From an uncultured Selenomonadaceae bacterium (GTDB lineage Bacteria > Bacillota > Negativicutes > Selenomonadales > Selenomonadaceae), in the NCBI GenBank assembly GCA_905233135.1, contig CAJOCQ010000004.1, positions 62,001 to 126,000 of the forward strand: DNA of 64,000 bases, written 5' to 3'. Each line of letters starts with the position of its first letter. Within the stretch, counting starts at the first letter, position 1. Under the pieces are notes generated by a model, which did not search any database, was not told the origin of the DNA, and saw nothing but the letters and a program-made list of their open reading frames with translations. This document shows positions 40,360 to 48,214 of the stretch, one piece after another. Position numbers and translations under genes: made by a program.

Positions 40360-41652
40360 ATGATTGAACGTTATACTTTGCCCGAAATGGGAAAAATTTG
40401 GTCGCTTGAAAACGAATGGCGCACAATTTTAAATGTGGAGCTTGCCGCCTGCGATGCAATGGCTGAACTCGGCGAAATTCCCGCCGCTGCCGCGCAAAAT
40501 ATTCGCGCTAAGGCAAATTTTACCGTCGAACGTATCAAGGAAATTGAAGCCGTTACTGACCACGATATTATTGCTTTTTTAACTTGCGTTGCAGAATACG
40601 TCGGCGAAGATTCAAAGTACATTCACAAGGGCTTGACTTCTTCGGACGTGAAAGATACCGCGTACTGTCTTATGATGAAACAAGCCGCCGAAATTATTTT
40701 GGACGATTTAAAAAAGTTTAATGAAGTTTTACGCCGCCGCGCAGTTGAATTTAAACATACGCCTTGCATTGGGCGCACGCACGGAATACACGCCGAGCCA
40801 ATGACTTTCGGGCTAAAACTTTTACTTTGGAGCGCGGAAATTGAAAGGGATATTGAGCGCGTCGAACACGCCAAAAAAATTGTAAGCGTTGGAAAGTTAA
40901 GCGGCGCAGTAGGCACTTATTCAAATATTAATCCGAAGATTGAAAAGCTTGTTTGCAAAAAATTGGAACTTGAACCCGTCAAACTTGCAACTCAAGTTAT
41001 TCAACGCGACAGGCACGCAGAATTTGTTACAACGCTTGCGATTGTTTCAAGTACGCTTGAAAAAATTGCTACAGAAATTCGCAACTTGCAACGTACAGAT
41101 ATTAGGGAAGCTGAAGAATATTTTCAGCCGGGACAAAAAGGCTCTTCGGCAATGCCGCACAAACGCAACCCCATTAATTGCGAGCGCGTTGCAGGAATGG
41201 CGCGGCTTGTGCGCGGTAATGCTGTTGCCGCAATGGAAGACATTACTCTTTGGCACGAGCGCGATATTTCACATTCAAGCGTTGAACGTGTAATTTTGCC
41301 TGACGCTACAATTAACGTTGACTACTGCACCAAAAAAATTACAAAGATTATCGACAAGCTGTTGGTTTATCCCGAAAAAATGTTGCACAATCTCAACCGT
41401 ACGGGCGGATTGATTTACAGTCAAAGAATTATGCTTGCCGTTGTTTCAAAGGGAGTCCTGCGCGAAGACGCCTATAAATGGGTACAGCGAAACGCTATGA
41501 AGCGTTGGCTTGAGGGCGAAGATTTCCGAACCAACATTGAAAACGACGAAGATATAAAAAAATATTTGAGCAAGGAAGAAATTGACGAGTGCTTTAACTA
41601 TGAATGGTTTTTGCGTAATGTCGATATGATTTTTGAACGTTTTGGATTGTGA
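40360..41652 (+). CDS. purB: Adenylosuccinate lyase
   Basis: A 430-residue lyase of the fumarase/aspartase superfamily that acts twice in purine synthesis (SAICAR and adenylosuccinate cleavage). The signature GSSAMPHKRNPINCE is intact, as are the active-site HxE region (LTSSDVKDTA) and CIGRTHGIHAEP. Length is typical of the shorter bacterial form. TAGGAG precedes the ATG. The frameshifted hydrolase gene follows 4 bases after the stop, so they probably share a transcript. Confidence 0.96.
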   Translation: MIERYTLPEMGKIWSLENEWRTILNVELAACDAMAELGEIPAAAAQNIRAKANFTVERIKEIEAVTDHDIIAFLTCVAEYVGEDSKYIHKGLTSSDVKDTAYCLMMKQAAEIILDDLKKFNEVLRRRAVEFKHTPCIGRTHGIHAEPMTFGLKLLLWSAEIERDIERVEHAKKIVSVGKLSGAVGTYSNINPKIEKLVCKKLELEPVKLATQVIQRDRHAEFVTTLAIVSSTLEKIATEIRNLQRTDIREAEEYFQPGQKGSSAMPHKRNPINCERVAGMARLVRGNAVAAMEDITLWHERDISHSSVERVILPDATINVDYCTKKITKIIDKLLVYPEKMLHNLNRTGGLIYSQRIMLAVVSKGVLREDAYKWVQRNAMKRWLEGEDFRTNIENDEDIKKYLSKEEIDECFNYEWFLRNVDMIFERFGL

Positions 41653-41656
41653 TACA

Positions 41657-42456
41657 ATGAAAATTACGATGCTCGGCACGGGTAACGCCCTTGTTACCGA
41701 ATGTTACAATACTTGCTTTGTCATAAGCGACGGCGATAAAAATTTTTTGGTTGACGGCGGGGGCGGCAGTGCCATTCTCAAACAATTAAAACACGGCGGC
41801 TTTAACTGGAAAGATATTCGGGAAATTTTTTGACGCACAAACACATTGACCATTTCACGGGGATTTTGTGGCTTGTACGTATGATTTGCCAATATATGAA
41901 TCAAAAAGAATATGACGGCGAAGCGACAATTTATGCGCACGCCGAAATTTTAAATTTGCTTGAGGATATTTCAAAAAAACTTTTACAGCTCAAAGAAACG
42001 CGCTTTATTAATGACAGGTTGCACTTTGTGAAAGTTGACGACGGCGAAACTAAAAATATTATCGGCAAGCAGGTAACTTTTTTTGATATTCATTCGACGA
42101 AAGCTAAACAATTCGGCTTTTGTATGGATATTGGCAGCGGCAAAAAATTAACTTGTTGCGGCGATGAACCATATAACGACAGCGAAAAAAAATACGCCCT
42201 TGACAGTGAATGGCTCTTGCACGAGGCGTTCTGCCTTTTTTCTGAAGCAGAAATTTTTGACCCGTACGGGAAAAATCATTCAACCGTCAAGGACGCTTGC
42301 GAAATTGCCGAAAAGCTCCGCGTTAAAAATTTATTGCTGTACCATACCGAAGACAAAAATATTTCGGCAAGGAAAAAACTTTATCTTGCTGAAGGCGAAA
42401 AATTTTTCGGCGGCAAAATTTATGTGCCGAATGACTTGGAAACTTTAAATTTGTAA
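41657..42456 (+). pseudogene. MBL-fold metal-dependent hydrolase split by a frameshift
   Basis: The N-terminal half (41657-41833) has LGTGNALVTECYNTCFVI and VDGGGGSAILKQL, the usual start of ribonuclease-Z-like beta-lactamase-fold hydrolases. It then ends at a TGA in a T6 run (about 41824-41832). The other half continues in the -1 frame with LTHKHIDHFTGILWL, the HxHxDH zinc motif, to 42456. One extra T would restore a single reading frame of about 265 residues. It could be a real inactivating frameshift, an assembly error or slippage recoding. It directly follows purB. Confidence 0.75.
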
Positions 42457-42468
42457 GGAGGGAACTTT

Positions 42469-42813
42469 ATGAATACCAGAACGCACGAAATTATCAGGGA
42501 ATATATTGACGTGCTGATTTATCAGGCGATTAACCGCGAATTGACTTGGGAAACTTCCGCCGGTGATATGGACATAAGATATTCAATCAACGACAAGGCG
42601 GGCGAACAACTTTTGGGCGTTTCGCGCAGCTTGCTTTTCTCCAGCGGCAAAGTTGAACTTACCATTAAGGGCGAAACTTTCAAAACTGCCAACGCGGGGA
42701 TTATTGACCGCGTAGAAAAACTTTTCAGAATCATTAACTACGAACGCAAGGATAACGTTATTTCTGATGCCACGATTAAATTTATGCGCAAGTACATTAA
42801 GGAAAATAAATAG
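42469..42813 (+). CDS. Conserved-looking protein of unknown function (114 aa)
   Basis: Unrecognised. A soluble protein of 114 residues with an N-terminal helical region (HEIIREYIDVLIYQAINRE) and a middle that may be beta-rich (DMDIRYSIND, VELTIKGETFKTA). The C-terminus is basic and helical. AAGGAGG precedes the ATG, 12 bases after the hydrolase frame. It ends just before a hairpin repeat that separates it from the convergent kptA. The function cannot be inferred. Confidence 0.72.
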   Translation: MNTRTHEIIREYIDVLIYQAINRELTWETSAGDMDIRYSINDKAGEQLLGVSRSLLFSSGKVELTIKGETFKTANAGIIDRVEKLFRIINYERKDNVISDATIKFMRKYIKENK

Positions 42814-42866
42814 TGGGGTAGTGTTATAGTTGGATAGTGGAATAGTTTTTACTATCACACTAAATA
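42813..42866. repeat. 8-bp unit hairpin repeat between convergent genes
   Basis: Octamers AGTGGGGT, AGTGTTAT, AGTTGGAT and AGTGGAAT, then a T5 loop and complementary ACTATCACACT. It lies between the 114-residue gene (plus) and kptA (minus), overlapping the end of the latter. It may work as a bidirectional terminator. Confidence 0.65.
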
Positions 42867-43373
42867 TTTTGGCGGAACAGTTTCAACGAGCCAAACGCCG
42901 TTGGCAGATTGAAAAAATTTAAAGCCGTCATTGAACATTTGCCGCGCGGCAACTTTAAAAATTATTGCGTTACCTGCGCGCCGCGTTGCAACTTTTTTTG
43001 CAGTTTCAATATCTGCCGACAAATGCACGTAAAGGCGATTCATTTTCAAAAGTCCGCGCACAGAAATACTTTCTAAATTTTTTTCAATAGTGCCGTGATA
43101 CAAAATTTCGGGCGGAATTTTTTCAACCAATTCAACGTCAACTTTTAAAGAGTGCCCTTGATTGGCGCGAATTTTAGTTTTGTCTTCGTTGAAAGAAAAT
43201 CGTTGCTTGTCATTTTCGGCAACAACTTTTTCAAGCGTCGCAAAATCAATTTTCATACCGCGCAGAATTTCTGAAACATTCGCCCAACCGTTTTTATCAA
43301 GTTTAATGTTAATCGTTTCGGGCTTGTGTCGCAGTATCAATGAAAGAAATTTGCTAAGTTTTTTAATATCCAT
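42855..43373 (-). CDS. kptA: RNA 2'-phosphotransferase (KptA/Tpt1 family)
   Basis: A 172-residue protein. The N-terminal winged-helix part begins with KLSKFLSLILRHKPE (the Arg-His pair of Tpt1). The C-terminal ADP-ribosyltransferase-like part has RANQGHSLKVDVEL, LYHGTIEKNLESI and VHLSADIETA, which match the conserved family residues (R, H, H, R). In eukaryotes the enzyme removes the 2'-phosphate from spliced tRNA using NAD. Bacteria have no such splicing, so its bacterial role is open. The start has a good Shine-Dalgarno (AAGGTGA) and is divergent from the HIT gene. Confidence 0.93.
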   Translation of the reverse strand: MDIKKLSKFLSLILRHKPETINIKLDKNGWANVSEILRGMKIDFATLEKVVAENDKQRFSFNEDKTKIRANQGHSLKVDVELVEKIPPEILYHGTIEKNLESISVRGLLKMNRLYVHLSADIETAKKVATRRAGNAIIFKVAARQMFNDGFKFFQSANGVWLVETVPPKYLV

Positions 43374-43399
43374 AAAATCACCTTGAAAGGAGTTTTTAA

Positions 43400-43741
43400 A
43401 TGTCAGATTGTATTTTTTGTAAAATTGCCAACAAGGAAATTAATTCAAATTTAATTTACGAAGATGAAAGCGTTGTCGCCTTCCGTGATTTAAATCCGCA
43501 AGCTCCGCAACATATTTTGATTGTACCGAAAAAGCACGTTGCAAATATTACCGAACTTGACGATAAAGAAATTGCCGCGCACATTTTTACAGAAGTTGTT
43601 CCCAAAATCGCAAAAGAAGTCGGCGTTGCTGAAAGCGGTTTTAGGCTTGTCATTAACACGGGCGAAGAAGGCGGGCAAACTGTTAATCATTTGCACGTAC
43701 ATTTAATCGGCGGCAGAAAAATGACTTGGCCTCCGGGCTGA
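43400..43741 (+). CDS. HIT-family nucleotide hydrolase (HinT-like)
   Basis: A 113-residue histidine-triad protein. The start CIFCKIANKEINSNLIYEDE and the active-site triad HLHVHLIGG near the C-terminus are diagnostic of HinT-type purine nucleoside phosphoramidases. Two Cys in the first 10 residues probably bind zinc, as is common. GAAAGGAG precedes the ATG. It is divergent from kptA by 26 bases and convergent with the EIIB/ROK gene across a hairpin repeat. Confidence 0.95.
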   Translation: MSDCIFCKIANKEINSNLIYEDESVVAFRDLNPQAPQHILIVPKKHVANITELDDKEIAAHIFTEVVPKIAKEVGVAESGFRLVINTGEEGGQTVNHLHVHLIGGRKMTWPPG

Positions 43742-43797
43742 TGTAGTGGGATAGTGGAATAGTGTTATAGTTTTTACTATTCCACTACAACACTACT
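43742..43797. repeat. 8-bp unit hairpin repeat between convergent genes
   Basis: Octamers GTGGGATA, GTGGAATA and GTGTTATA, then T5 and a complementary arm. A perfect 12-bp inverted repeat TAGTGGAATAGT/ACTATTCCACTA spans 43752-43787. It reaches into the last codons of the minus-strand gene at 43793 and probably terminates both genes. Confidence 0.7.
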
Positions 43798-45199
43798 CAA
43801 GACTTTCAAGGCTCAAAATCATTTGTCCCAAGAGTGCATATTCGGGCATTTCTTCCTCGCGCAGATATACGAACGCGGGAAGATATTCGGCGGGTATGTA
43901 CTCTTTTACTTTGTCTTTAATTTTTTCAATATCAGGCGTCATAGGACTTCGCACGCAAATTAATTGCGGGTCAACAATCGAAATCCCTGCGCGAATTTCA
44001 AAAGAAATTGCGTCCAAAACTTTTTCGGGATCTGCTACAAAATTTTTTGCCCAATCTTCAGGCGCAACAACGCTTTGCATCATATAGCGAATTTCGCCCG
44101 CCATATTGTGCGCGCCGTCAAAAACTTTTCCGTTTAAAACCATTCCCATACCGCTTGCACGAAAACCGAACGGGCGCGATATAAACAAAATATTTTCGTA
44201 CTTGTCCTGCTGGACGTAGTAGCCGAGCGCGGCGGCTTTTAAATTGTTGGTAATTGTAACGGGCACTTTATATTTTTCTTCCAAAAATTTTTGCAGGTTA
44301 ATATTTTGAAGCATAAAATGTTTCAATTCCAAAAAGCCGTCGTGAATTGCGCCCGCCGTTGCAATTCCTACCGCGTCATAATTTTTAAACCTGCAGGGAA
44401 TTGTATCAAGAATATCCTGCAAATCCCGCAAAACATTTAACCTGCCTTTTATGACCGTTTCTTCAAAAAGCGGCTCGCCGTTTTGATAAATCCTGTACGC
44501 AATGCGCGTTTGGTTAACTGAAGGCAACAGCACGATTGATAAAATTTTTGCGTCATTTTTGATTAAACCTGCGCGAACTTTTGCAATAATTCTTTCTGTA
44601 GAAGTTTTTTTCCAATTATTCAATTCCGCGCGAATGAAATTTAACATTTCGCCTGAATCGTAGCTTGCAAAAACTTTCGGCGGGATTTTCAAAATTAATT
44701 TATCGTGCAAAATATCCTGAGCAGTTTTGAATTGGTAGGCAATTTGCGGCGCAAGCAAAATTATTGAATAATCCCTTGCAACTTCGTAAAGTTTGTGGAA
44801 AGGCACGGCGTTAAATTCGTAGTCAAGCGAAAGTAAAGCCGCCGCCTCGTTTAACTTGTCCGCAAAAAATCCCGTCGTCAAGCCGCCCGTACAACTTAAC
44901 AAAATTTTTAATTTCTGCTGATTCTTTAAATTGGTAAGCGTCTCAAGCATTTCTGCAAAAAGTTCTTCGGCGTAGGAAAGCTCGCGCAGTTCAAAATGTA
45001 GATAAAATTTATTTTCGCCGTCCGCCAAATTTGTAACGCTCATTTCAACAATATTAACTTGCAACGTGTAAAAATTTATTTTGCCGACGGCGTAGGAAGT
45101 TTTAATTTCAATGTTGCCTTCATCTTCTGAAATTGTACCTTCAGAAAATTTTTTCGCCAAAATCTTTTGCTTAAATTCGCTTAAAATATCTGCGCTCAT
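43793..45199 (-). CDS. EIIB-like/ROK-like fusion protein
   Basis: A 468-residue protein with an unusual architecture. Residues about 1-90 are unassigned. Residues about 95-195 resemble a PTS lactose/cellobiose EIIB domain (KILLSCTGGLTTGFFADKL, with Cys103 in the phosphocysteine position, and VILLAPQ-like IILLAPQIAYQF). Residues about 210-468 resemble a ROK kinase or repressor (GIATAGAIHDG, then ITNNLKAAALGYY and GMVLNGKVFDGAHNMAGEI). The ROK zinc-Cys motif is missing. No HTH is seen. It may be a sugar-responsive regulator; this is inference. GGAG lies before the ATG. Confidence 0.7.
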   Translation of the reverse strand: MSADILSEFKQKILAKKFSEGTISEDEGNIEIKTSYAVGKINFYTLQVNIVEMSVTNLADGENKFYLHFELRELSYAEELFAEMLETLTNLKNQQKLKILLSCTGGLTTGFFADKLNEAAALLSLDYEFNAVPFHKLYEVARDYSIILLAPQIAYQFKTAQDILHDKLILKIPPKVFASYDSGEMLNFIRAELNNWKKTSTERIIAKVRAGLIKNDAKILSIVLLPSVNQTRIAYRIYQNGEPLFEETVIKGRLNVLRDLQDILDTIPCRFKNYDAVGIATAGAIHDGFLELKHFMLQNINLQKFLEEKYKVPVTITNNLKAAALGYYVQQDKYENILFISRPFGFRASGMGMVLNGKVFDGAHNMAGEIRYMMQSVVAPEDWAKNFVADPEKVLDAISFEIRAGISIVDPQLICVRSPMTPDIEKIKDKVKEYIPAEYLPAFVYLREEEMPEYALLGQMILSLESLE

Positions 45200-45220
45200 T
45201 TTGTCAGCTCCATTTAAAAT

Positions 45221-46840
45221 TTATTTTTTAGTTGCCTGCAAATTTTCAAAATTTTTTAATTCAGCGGCGGAAAGTTCGCCGACTTCAATATTTTTAATTC
45301 CGTAAAATTCGCACAAGCCCTCTTTTGTAACGTTGTTGTCAAAATCTGCAAAAAACACGTGGCGCAGTGCGCGGTTTCTGATTTCCAGCGGCGGGAATTT
45401 TACAACTTCAATTTTCTTTTCGGCGGCGTCCTGAATAATTGCAACGCGCTTGTCATTTTCTTCGCGCAGGTTTGCAGTTATAAAAATTGCTGAAAGTACA
45501 GTAAAACCTGTCAGCACTGCCGCGCCCGTTTTTATAATTTTGCCCGTTTGTCCTTCAAAAAGTTTTTCTTGAATTTCGGAATTGCGCAGAATTACCAACG
45601 CGCCGATTAAAATCATTACCACCGATGAAAAAGTTGCACGCGCGGGAAAAGTCGGTGCGGCTATCATTACGAAATTGTTTAGCAGTGCAAGCGCAAATAA
45701 AAATTCGCTGTATCGAAAATCTTTTAATTTAAGCCCGCCGCCATTTGTAATTGAACTTCTCACGCGCTTAAAAATTATCCACAAAATCAGCGCGTAGATT
45801 ATAAATTCTTCGGACTTCATTATGAAATTTTCAAAGTGGTCAATAAATTTCGTCGAGGGGTTGAACAGCGGGAAAATATTTACAATGAAAAAATCTTTGA
45901 ACGCGCGCGCCAAAAAACTGTCGCAGAAGTACGATAAAATTAAAATCCCCGTAACCGCCAAAATTTTTTTGTTGGAAGTTTCGGCGGAAAAATTTTTTTT
46001 GTTACTGAACGCGCAAATTAATAAAAGTATCAGCGGCAAAAGAAAAATTAACATTTCGCCGTTGCCTGCGAATTGGTTGCCGATATGAATCAAAATTCCT
46101 TTGCCCGAGCCTTGTTCGTCGTACCGCACAAAATTTCCGGGTGCCGCCAATAAAATTATCAGCCCCAAAATATTTCCCGCGTTGCCTGCAACCATCCATA
46201 GCGGCAATTTATTTTTGCGCCGCCAATAAAAAATTATTCCCGCCGTCAGCAAAGTTACAGTGACTGCAAGATTTTCAACACTGCAGCCCGCAATTATCCC
46301 CAACAAAAACATTAACGCCGCAAAAATTATCGAGTTGCCGAAATTTTTTCCCGCCAATGTCAAATTATACGGCAACAAAAATAACGCCGCAGGTACTGCC
46401 GACCACAAATAAACCGTCGAGCCGCTTTTCCAAATTGCAACTTCGCCGAAATGCGGCAAGCACAACCACGCCAAAACGCCCGCCGCCGCCAAAATTTTCG
46501 GCGCGTCAAAATTTATTTCGCGCCGCGCGTGCAGGTATATCAAAACTATCAACGCGGCGAACATCAGCGCGTTGGCAAAGTCGAAGGCGAATTTGCCTAA
46601 CCATAAAAATAAACTTAAACAAAAAACCGTAAACGCTCTGCCGCCGTGCAAAAAATAATGTCGCTCCGTAGATTCAATGACATCTTCAAAAGTACTCAAA
46701 TGTTCGCCCGTTTTCCAGATCATTGAATAATCGAAGTCGTCGCGGTGCAACGGCATTAAATTGTTTAACTCTAACATTACCGCAAAAATTATCAGCAGTA
46801 CCAACGCCGAACTTATTTTTTTTGAAAAATTTTCTTGCAT
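45221..46840 (-). CDS. Polytopic membrane protein, DUF6056-like
   Basis: A 539-residue protein with about 11 hydrophobic spans. The first periplasmic loop contains PLHRDDFDYSMIW and later HGGR, resembling uncharacterised membrane glycosyltransferase-like proteins of the DUF6056 group (GT-C-type loop with acidic residues). A hydrophilic C-terminal tail of about 80 residues carries charged segments (RNRALRHVFFADFDNN). GAGGATGAG precedes the ATG. It lies 21 bases upstream of the EIIB/ROK gene in the same direction. Lipid-linked sugar transfer at the envelope is a reasonable guess. Confidence 0.72.
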   Translation of the reverse strand: MQENFSKKISSALVLLIIFAVMLELNNLMPLHRDDFDYSMIWKTGEHLSTFEDVIESTERHYFLHGGRAFTVFCLSLFLWLGKFAFDFANALMFAALIVLIYLHARREINFDAPKILAAAGVLAWLCLPHFGEVAIWKSGSTVYLWSAVPAALFLLPYNLTLAGKNFGNSIIFAALMFLLGIIAGCSVENLAVTVTLLTAGIIFYWRRKNKLPLWMVAGNAGNILGLIILLAAPGNFVRYDEQGSGKGILIHIGNQFAGNGEMLIFLLPLILLLICAFSNKKNFSAETSNKKILAVTGILILSYFCDSFLARAFKDFFIVNIFPLFNPSTKFIDHFENFIMKSEEFIIYALILWIIFKRVRSSITNGGGLKLKDFRYSEFLFALALLNNFVMIAAPTFPARATFSSVVMILIGALVILRNSEIQEKLFEGQTGKIIKTGAAVLTGFTVLSAIFITANLREENDKRVAIIQDAAEKKIEVVKFPPLEIRNRALRHVFFADFDNNVTKEGLCEFYGIKNIEVGELSAAELKNFENLQATKK

Positions 46841-46879
46841 AACTCATCCTCTAAAATTTAGTTTTTATCTCGAACAACG

Positions 46880-47037
46880 GCATTTCTTTCTTTTTGAAAA
46901 AAGAAAGAAACGCCCGGCAAAGAAAGAAAAACTCGCCGCCCGCTAGCGCACCATTGGTTGCAGAAATTGCAACCGCCCAAGCAGTTCAGCAAAGTAAGAC
47001 GTGCGCAGACGTGTTAGAAGAGTGCAAAAGCGGGCGG
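46880..47037. repeat. Variant inverted-end element with CTTTCTTT tail
   Basis: A tail CTTTCTTTTTGAAAAAAGAAAG, then GAAACGCCCGGCAAAGAAAG, leads to a 102-bp core at 46936-47037 bounded by CCGCCCGC and GCGGGCGG. The inside differs from copies 1-5 and contains a GGTTGC/GCAACC hairpin. The remaining gap to 47217 holds an AT-rich stretch with a GTATACTTTTATAC palindrome and an orphan-looking start at 47178. Confidence 0.65.
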
Positions 47038-47217
47038 CTTTTTTAGTTCGATTAGCGGTGCGCCCTCAAGTTTGAAAATTTTTAAATTTTTTCTAATACG
47101 CCCGTAAACGCCAAAATTTTAATTTTTCTGCAAAGGGTATACTTTTATACTAAAAAGAAGTTGGAGACAACGTAGCGTTGAAATTTGACGCTTTAAAATC
47201 GATATTTGAAGTTGCCG

Positions 47218-48114
47218 CTAAAATTTTTTCTTCAGCGCGGGCGAAATTACCGCAAGCAAAACTAAAATTATTCCCAATGATTCAATCCAGCCGAAAACCG
47301 TACCGAAGACAAAATAACTTAAAACAACAGACGATACAGGCTCCGTCATTTCGACAAGCGCGGATTCTTCCGGCGTCAAATATTTCAGCCCTTTGTTGAA
47401 AATCCAAAATGCTATTACCGTTCCAAAAATTATTATCCACGCCACATTGAAAATCACGTCGCTTTCAAAAAACGGCAGCCAGTCAAAATTATCTATCAGC
47501 AAAAATGTTACAAGTCCGCCGCCGAACATTCCAACGCTTGTTACAAAGGCGGGGTTAATTTTTTCTTTGAATAAAACTTTGCCGAAAATCATACTGAAGG
47601 CGAAACTTGCGCCGCTAGTCAAGCTCCAAAATACGCACGGCAACGGCACTAAAATTTTTGTCGTGTCGCCGCCCGTTACCAAAAAAAATACTCCTAATAT
47701 CGCCAAAATTACCGCCAAAATTTCTATTCGCGCAGGAAATTTTCTGTTGTAGAAAGATTCCCAAATTACTACCATTGCGGGCGTTGCAGACAAAATTACA
47801 GTGGTTGCCGCCGCGCCGCCCGTCGATATTGCTTGGAAGTATGAAAATTGTACCATTACAATTCCTATCAAGCCGTAAACGAAAAGGTAAAGCCAAAGTT
47901 TCGGCTTGCGATTAAGCCGCGCCGCCGACCATTTAAATTTTTTTGTTGCAAGCAACATTACCAACATTAAAAATCCCGCGCTGCACATTCTGATATTTGT
48001 CAATTCAAGCGGGATTTTTATCGAACGGCTGAAAAAATCTTGCGCCGCTATTCCCGAACTCGCCCAACATATTCCCGACATTCCAACTAAAACCAATGCC
48101 AAATTTCTGCTCAA
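47218..48114 (-). CDS. EamA/DMT-family transporter
   Basis: A 298-residue protein with ten predicted spans and two EamA repeats (first around 5-145, second around 155-295). GICWASSGIAAQ near the N-terminus and ILSATPAMVVIWE at the end of the first repeat are typical. The second repeat begins GASFAFSMIFGKVLF. Members export amino acids or other metabolites. The start is a TTG at 48114 with GGAAGGAA upstream and a good promoter (48149-48176). Its 3' end is at 47218, next to the variant repeat. Confidence 0.9.
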   Translation of the reverse strand: MSRNLALVLVGMSGICWASSGIAAQDFFSRSIKIPLELTNIRMCSAGFLMLVMLLATKKFKWSAARLNRKPKLWLYLFVYGLIGIVMVQFSYFQAISTGGAAATTVILSATPAMVVIWESFYNRKFPARIEILAVILAILGVFFLVTGGDTTKILVPLPCVFWSLTSGASFAFSMIFGKVLFKEKINPAFVTSVGMFGGGLVTFLLIDNFDWLPFFESDVIFNVAWIIIFGTVIAFWIFNKGLKYLTPEESALVEMTEPVSSVVLSYFVFGTVFGWIESLGIILVLLAVISPALKKKF

Positions 48115-48148
48115 AAATAATTCCTTCCGTCAATAAATTTTTGCGGTT

Positions 48149-48176
48149 ATTATAACAAAATAGCTTTGATTGTAAA
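48149..48176 (-). promoter_or_regulatory. Sigma-70-type promoter of the EamA gene
   Basis: On the minus strand TTTACA and TATAAT are separated by 16 bases, about 35 bases upstream of the TTG start. Confidence 0.6.
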
Positions 48177-48185
48177 ATAAAAAAA

Positions 48186-48205
48186 ATCTGCGCCTTGACG
48201 CAGAT
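48186..48205 (-). terminator. Terminator of the tubulin/Hsp70-like locus
   Basis: A perfect 7-bp stem ATCTGCG/CGCAGAT around CCTTGA, followed on the minus strand by eight T. It lies 10 bases past the stop of the gene at 48215. Confidence 0.85.
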
Positions 48206-48214
48206 TAAAATTTT

